DNA of 64,000 nucleotides from Portulaca oleracea (Eukaryota > Streptophyta > Magnoliopsida > Caryophyllales > Portulacaceae), in assembly GCA_029582165.1 (NCBI GenBank), contig CM055879.1, positions 35,196,330 to 35,260,329 on the forward strand, read 5' to 3'. Within the stretch, counting starts at the first letter, position 1; the number at the start of each line of letters is the position of its first letter. This document shows, in pieces, positions 59,377-64,000 of the stretch. The position numbers were made by a program, and so were the translations under genes. The notes beneath the pieces are model-generated. The model had not been told where the DNA came from. It saw nothing but the letters and a program-made list of their open reading frames with translations, and did not search any database.

Positions 59377-60927
59377 ACTTGATTGCAGTACACCACCACT
59401 GATAACTTGGCATTTCATGTTTGCTCGAAAAGTTTTTTGTAGAAATGTTTGTATGTTTGACTCATGTACATAGTCCTCAGGACACGTCTGTATTTTTGGT
59501 TAGTTAAAAAAAGTTGCATGTAAAATTGAAGGTAGTTAATATTGAAAGTATGTTTTGTTTGCTAATCAACAATAAGATTTTGCTTGGAATAGAGTTTGGT
59601 TAACAACAGTGTTAGTCAAATGTGTAACATAGAATCATATGTATTGTAGTTTATGCTTTTCCAACAAGGATAGCAACATTATTAATGTTCACTTCATTAT
59701 TACATAATGTAGACTCTTGTTTGTTAGCTTCTTTTGTATGGTAGTTTATGCAATTTGAACATGTTAAATTGTTAATTTACAATTCAATAAATTTTTGTAG
59801 TGAATTAATGAATTTGCATATATCAATAAATTTCTGAATAACATCAACAAATTTATGATAAATTTTATAATAAATAGTGATGAATATATGTTAAAATTTA
59901 AATCTTTGGAGGATTTATGCAAATATCTATAGGACTGCTAAAGAAGAATCTATACCCCAAGTTGCTTGATATAAACAACAAACGTGATATGAATTTTAAG
60001 ACAAAATGCTTATTATCTTTATAATTAGTAACAATAATAATTATAATTATAATTATTAATTAGATAAAAAATGGTATTACCCAAGACTGATGTCAAGGCC
60101 CTACCGTAGACCACGTCCACTAACATTCTATTATTTTGGATCCTTGTTGAGAAGGTATATCCTTTACCTTAAATTTGAATTTTTTAAACTCATTCTTTAT
60201 TTTCTACTGTAAAAGTAACTCCAACTTAAAAATAAACTAAAATATAATTACTATCCTACTTTAACACAAGCAACATTCTTTTTAAAGTAAAATGAAAAGA
60301 TTAAAATAATTTCCACCAATAAGAATTAAAGAAAGATGTAAAAGGTGAAATACATCCCTAAAAATTGTGCATAGAGATGCATAATGAGTACCAAAACTTT
60401 GAAATTAACTTACAAAGAATGCTACTGCCAAATGTAATGAAGGCAAGTGAGACCATTGGTGTAGATGTTCATGTTCAGCAATTAAATAGTCTTTGGTGGT
60501 AGGATTGTCAAAAAAATTGTCCACTCGAACGTCTGGTTTGGTTCGACCCGTAAAATTTTCGTGGTTACAATTGATTGATCTAAAATTCGGATACAATATC
60601 TTCCACTTTTCTGTTGACCAAATCCGATACTCACTTGAATTTATATTTGTCCGATTAGGAAAATACCCAAAAAATCAGGTATCAAAAATCAACTTTTCAT
60701 CTAATATTTAATTCGTCCCGACTCGCAATGACTCGAACCTAAATATTTTACTGAGCTACGGGTCCCACACTGATGACGTCAGCATACTGGGTACTGGCCT
60801 ACTGGATAAAAGTGGATAGAGAACAAGCGATGCACAAAAAAGTTGAGAGCTTTGGTTAGTAGATGGCCTGGAGAAGCTCTGAAGCTGTCTTCCCTTCAAA
60901 ATTAACCCAACTAACTCACAAACAGAC
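59377..60927. other. AT-rich intergenic interval with one repeat copy
   Basis: 3' flank of MLO and promoter side of the FKBP gene. A copy of the gactgtcaaaa-type family (ggattgtcaaaaaaattgtc) spans about 60505-60735. No gene seen. Confidence 0.5.
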
Positions 60928-62238
60928 ATGGCTTCAACTTCGATTATACACACCATTGTTAGACTCCCTCAAATCAATTCAAAATCCTCGCATAATCAAA
61001 CCCAACCAAGCAAAAACGAGCAATCACTAAAAAACCCAATTGTTGTTGATCTTCCCAAACCCAGAAATAATACAACATCCATTTCCAGAAGATTATGTGC
61101 AGTATTCTTGACTCCATTGGTGTCACTATCAATCACACTCTCTCACTCTTCTGTAGCACTCGCAAGAGAGAGACGCAACAGGAAGCAAATCCCCATTGAA
61201 GATTATCAAACAAGCCGTAATTTATTCTGCCCTATTCCTGATTTCTTCGTTTGATTATTGGCTATGTATGTATGTATGTATGTATGTATGTATGTATGTA
61301 TGTATGTATGTATGTATGTATATATGTAAGTATGTATGTGTGTGTGTGTGTGTGTTTTGGGATTTTCTGAATTGATGCTTATCTGGGCACCTTTTGTTTT
61401 GTTCATTCTGACATGGGTTGCTTTTGTTTTGCTGAAATTTCACTGCTTCTTCATGGGTGGAGAAATTTCACTGCTTCTTCATGGGTTACAATGTTATAAT
61501 GTGGCTATTTCCCTGCTATTTGCCCTTGTCTGAATACCAACCAATTTTCTGCATTTCTGGGCACCTTTTCTTTTCTTCATTATGACATGGGTTGTTTTTG
61601 TTTTGCTGAAATTGGACTGCTTCATCATGGGTGGAGAAATTGGTTGGTGGGTTAATTGCTTGATAGGGGATGAGCTCGGGCTACATTGTTATAATGTGCT
61701 AAGTTGCTGATGAATCCCTTTTAAAAGCTGGCTTCTTTCTGCTCCAGAGATTCTTTTCAAGGCTTAATTTTGGACATTTCATTCTTGAACCTTCTAATTA
61801 AAAAAATAAATAAATTATTGGATTAGCTTGTTGCCAATGTAGCTGCATTTTAAGGGTGCCCAGAAATGAACATCATCCTTTGTAATTTGGACCAATTGAG
61901 CTTGTTGGATTGTTGGAAAATGCTAGCTTTTGCATCAAAGAACATTCTGAGTATATTGTGTTAGTTCACTCCCTTTGTTCCAAAATCAATGCCTTGTCTT
62001 AGATTGAGATGTCAAATACTGTCCTTTTGAGGTTAAAGCTGGGTAAATTCTGGTAAGGTCGATAATATTAGGAAAGGGATGAATTTGGGTGAAAATCAAT
62101 TATTTACCTCTAAAAGAACACAGGTGCTAGCAACATCTCTTCTGTTCTGTAAGAGATTTCACTTGAAAACTCATGAAATAGTGAGCTATGATGTTAACAT
62201 TTTCCACAGAATGTGACTGGAATAGTTGAAGAATTCTC

Positions 62239-62313
<75 letters not shown>

Positions 62314-64000
62314 GCCTTTGCATAATCACTATGTGATTTCATTCAACCAGCTGAAGGACTGAAGTACTACGATGTCATTCTCGGGAAGGGTCCAGAGGCA
62401 GTAAAGGGATCAACAGTTCAGGTGATCTGCTTTTAGTAAGAGGTAATTAAGTTGCATCTCTTCATTCATTCCAATCCACACAACTCACTTTTGGGTCTCT
62501 CTTTATTACATATAGGTTCATTTCGACTGTGTATATCGTGGTATTACAGCAGTGTCGAGTAGAGAGTCCAAGCTTCTTGCTGGCAATCGGATCATTGCAC
62601 AGGTTGTTACTTGTTACATTATATTATACATCTCTCGCTCATCTCTTTCGGTTGATTTTGACTCAGTCAGAAACAAAAACTCACAACTTATGCGTAGTTC
62701 CTGTGTTGTAACTAGCCGTATGAGTTCAAAGTTGGATCTCCTCCTGGCAGAGAACGGAAGCGCGAATATGTTGACAACCCCAATGGGTTATTTTCAGCAC
62801 AGGCTGCACCTAAGCCCCCACCAGCATTGTATTTCATCACTGAGGGCATGAGAGTCGGAGGAAAGGTACGTGCGATATTTTCTTGGCTTATTTTTCCAAT
62901 AATCGACTGCGCGGTACCCCACATTTAGCTGAAACTATATTGTTAGCGGACTACATTTTTAAAACTGATCAGAGGTTCCCTACATTTAGTGGAAACTATT
63001 TAGAGGGGACAGTATAGTGAGACATGGGTGGAATCCTCCGAACCCCATAAAAACACCCGTAATAAGCCCAATCAAATACCCATAATACCCCCATTAATTT
63101 CTCGAGAGCCCATAAAAAAAGGGTATTATGGGTATTTTTATGGGGTATTATGGGCATTTCTGTGGGTCTCGCCGGATTCCGTTCATGTTTCATGGGATTG
63201 TTCCCTCTAGATCGTTTCCCCAAAATTGGGCGTAATGCGTATCCCAAAATCAAATTTTAAACTGTGGTCCCTTAATAATAGTTTCCGCTAAACGTGCTTA
63301 TTTTCTATTACTGTCATTTTCACATATTTTTGGTCCCGCTAACCTTCTTTCTTTTCTATTGCATGTTTGGTAACGATGTACAATAGAGGACAGTGATAGT
63401 TCCTCCAGAGGTTGGCTATGGGCAGAAAGGATCAAATGAGATCCCGGTAATTTTCTTCATAGTTTTCAGACAAGTTTATTCTGTTTCGTGTTCCTTCAAA
63501 ATGGCTTGAAGTGCCCATACTGCTTATTGTCGTGAAAGTAGCACATAGGCAATCATTTTCCCCATGAAACAACTCTTTTTGTATTTGCAACGGTTAAAAT
63601 TACTTGCATTTGACCACCAAAGCATCTCCTAGGCAGGAGTCTAATATCATATGAGGCACTAGTAGTCTTAGATTTCAGGGTATGAGATGGAGCATTTCAG
63701 TATATATATACCCATCAAATGTTTTTGGTGCATTGTTATCTTTTACCGCACCTACCACAATTTACCATAGTAACCACAAACCATCACATATTACCGTACC
63801 ATACCACACTTTACCACAACTTACCATACTGTACCATATAATATCACACTATCCACATTTTTACCATACCATCGATTGACCATCCGTAGAAAAGAGCATC
63901 ATCTTAACCTTGATTTGTTTACCATTGTGTCACAGCCTGGTGCAACATTTGATCTGAACATTGAGCTCTTGCAAGTAATAACTCCACCAGAAGGAAATAC
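60928..64000 (+). CDS. FKBP18: FKBP18-like thylakoid peptidyl-prolyl isomerase, 3' end missing
   Basis: FK506-binding-type proline isomerase of the chloroplast. Exons: 60928-61216, 62351-62421, 62516-62602, 62716-62865, 63387-63446 and 63936 to the window end; phases agree, about 241 residues present. The bipartite N-terminus has a stromal part, then RR at 54-55, a hydrophobic run (CAVFLTPLVSLSITL) and ALA at 77-79, which suggests Tat-type import to the thylakoid lumen. The FKBP domain contains GLKYYDVILGKGPEAVKGST, VHFDCVYRGITAV, SAQAAPKPPPALYFITEGM, RTVIVPPEVGYGQKG and IPPGATFDLNIELLQV. The wording SRESKLLAGNRIIAQPYEF is close to Arabidopsis FKBP18 as I recall. Many canonical FKBP drug-binding residues appear altered, as is common in lumenal members, but I did not align it. 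Only the extreme C-terminus can be missing. Confidence 0.9.
61263..61354. repeat. (TATG)n / (TG)n microsatellite in FKBP intron 1
   Basis: About 16 tatg units followed by a short tg run, within the first intron. Confidence 0.95.
62236..62313. repeat. (CTTT)n microsatellite in FKBP intron 1
   Basis: About 19 cttt units, ending 37 bp before the acceptor of exon 2 (62351). It may lengthen the polypyrimidine tract and is likely to vary in length. Confidence 0.95.
63720..63865. repeat. 'taccata/taccaca' degenerate repeat in FKBP intron 5
   Basis: Many taccaca, taccata and taccgta variants in a row; non-coding. Confidence 0.7.

Overview
This is nuclear DNA of a flowering plant, most likely a eudicot. 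Genes are split by many short AT-rich introns, intergenic DNA is AT-rich and full of miniature transposons, and two genes encode typical chloroplast proteins. The transit-peptide region and core of the plastid GAPDH B subunit look closest to what I remember of spinach GapB, so Caryophyllales is a reasonable guess, but the species cannot be fixed by eye. I found no bacterial, viral or organellar segment.

Layout. On the minus strand at 0.7-3.2 kb is a VMA22/CCDC115-type V-ATPase assembly factor. An intronless Ser-rich orphan protein follows (4.5-5.0 kb, minus), then an intronless F-box/kelch gene of the CFK1 type (6.3-8.0 kb, minus). A Canopy/saposin-like ER protein lies on plus at 11.6-16.0 kb, and a PP2C phosphatase on minus at 17.3-20.0 kb. 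A GLR3-type glutamate receptor-like channel is on plus at 25.6-29.8 kb. Its leader intron carries five 195-bp tandem repeats, and a relic of a second GLR copy lies about 4 kb upstream. Plastid GAPB is on minus at 30.6-35.6 kb, with a tRNA gene of anticodon CUA on the opposite strand of one intron. A chloroplast-envelope At1g42960-type protein is on minus at 37.1-41.7 kb. A roughly 6-kb gene-free stretch rich in Stowaway-like MITEs follows. Then come a DHHC palmitoyltransferase (47.9-53.3 kb, plus), an MLO protein (54.6-59.4 kb, plus) and an FKBP18-type lumenal immunophilin cut off by the right edge (60.9 kb onward, plus).

I rebuilt every multi-exon gene by hand. In each case the splice phases close and the summed exon length is a multiple of three (the last gene is incomplete). 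The genes are not a functional cluster; they are housekeeping, signalling and photosynthesis genes. Several of them (Canopy, GLR3, MLO, At1g42960-type, GAPB) recall one stretch of Arabidopsis chromosome 1, so much of the window appears to be one ancestral syntenic block.

Non-genic DNA contains a solo LTR with a clean target-site duplication, a nested MITE pair, a dimeric MITE, several Stowaway-like, PIF-like and hAT-like elements, and dispersed repeat families. The items most worth a second look are the CUA-anticodon tRNA gene, the His/Gly-rich insertion in the MLO protein, the GLR relic with the leader-intron repeats, and three GC-AG introns.
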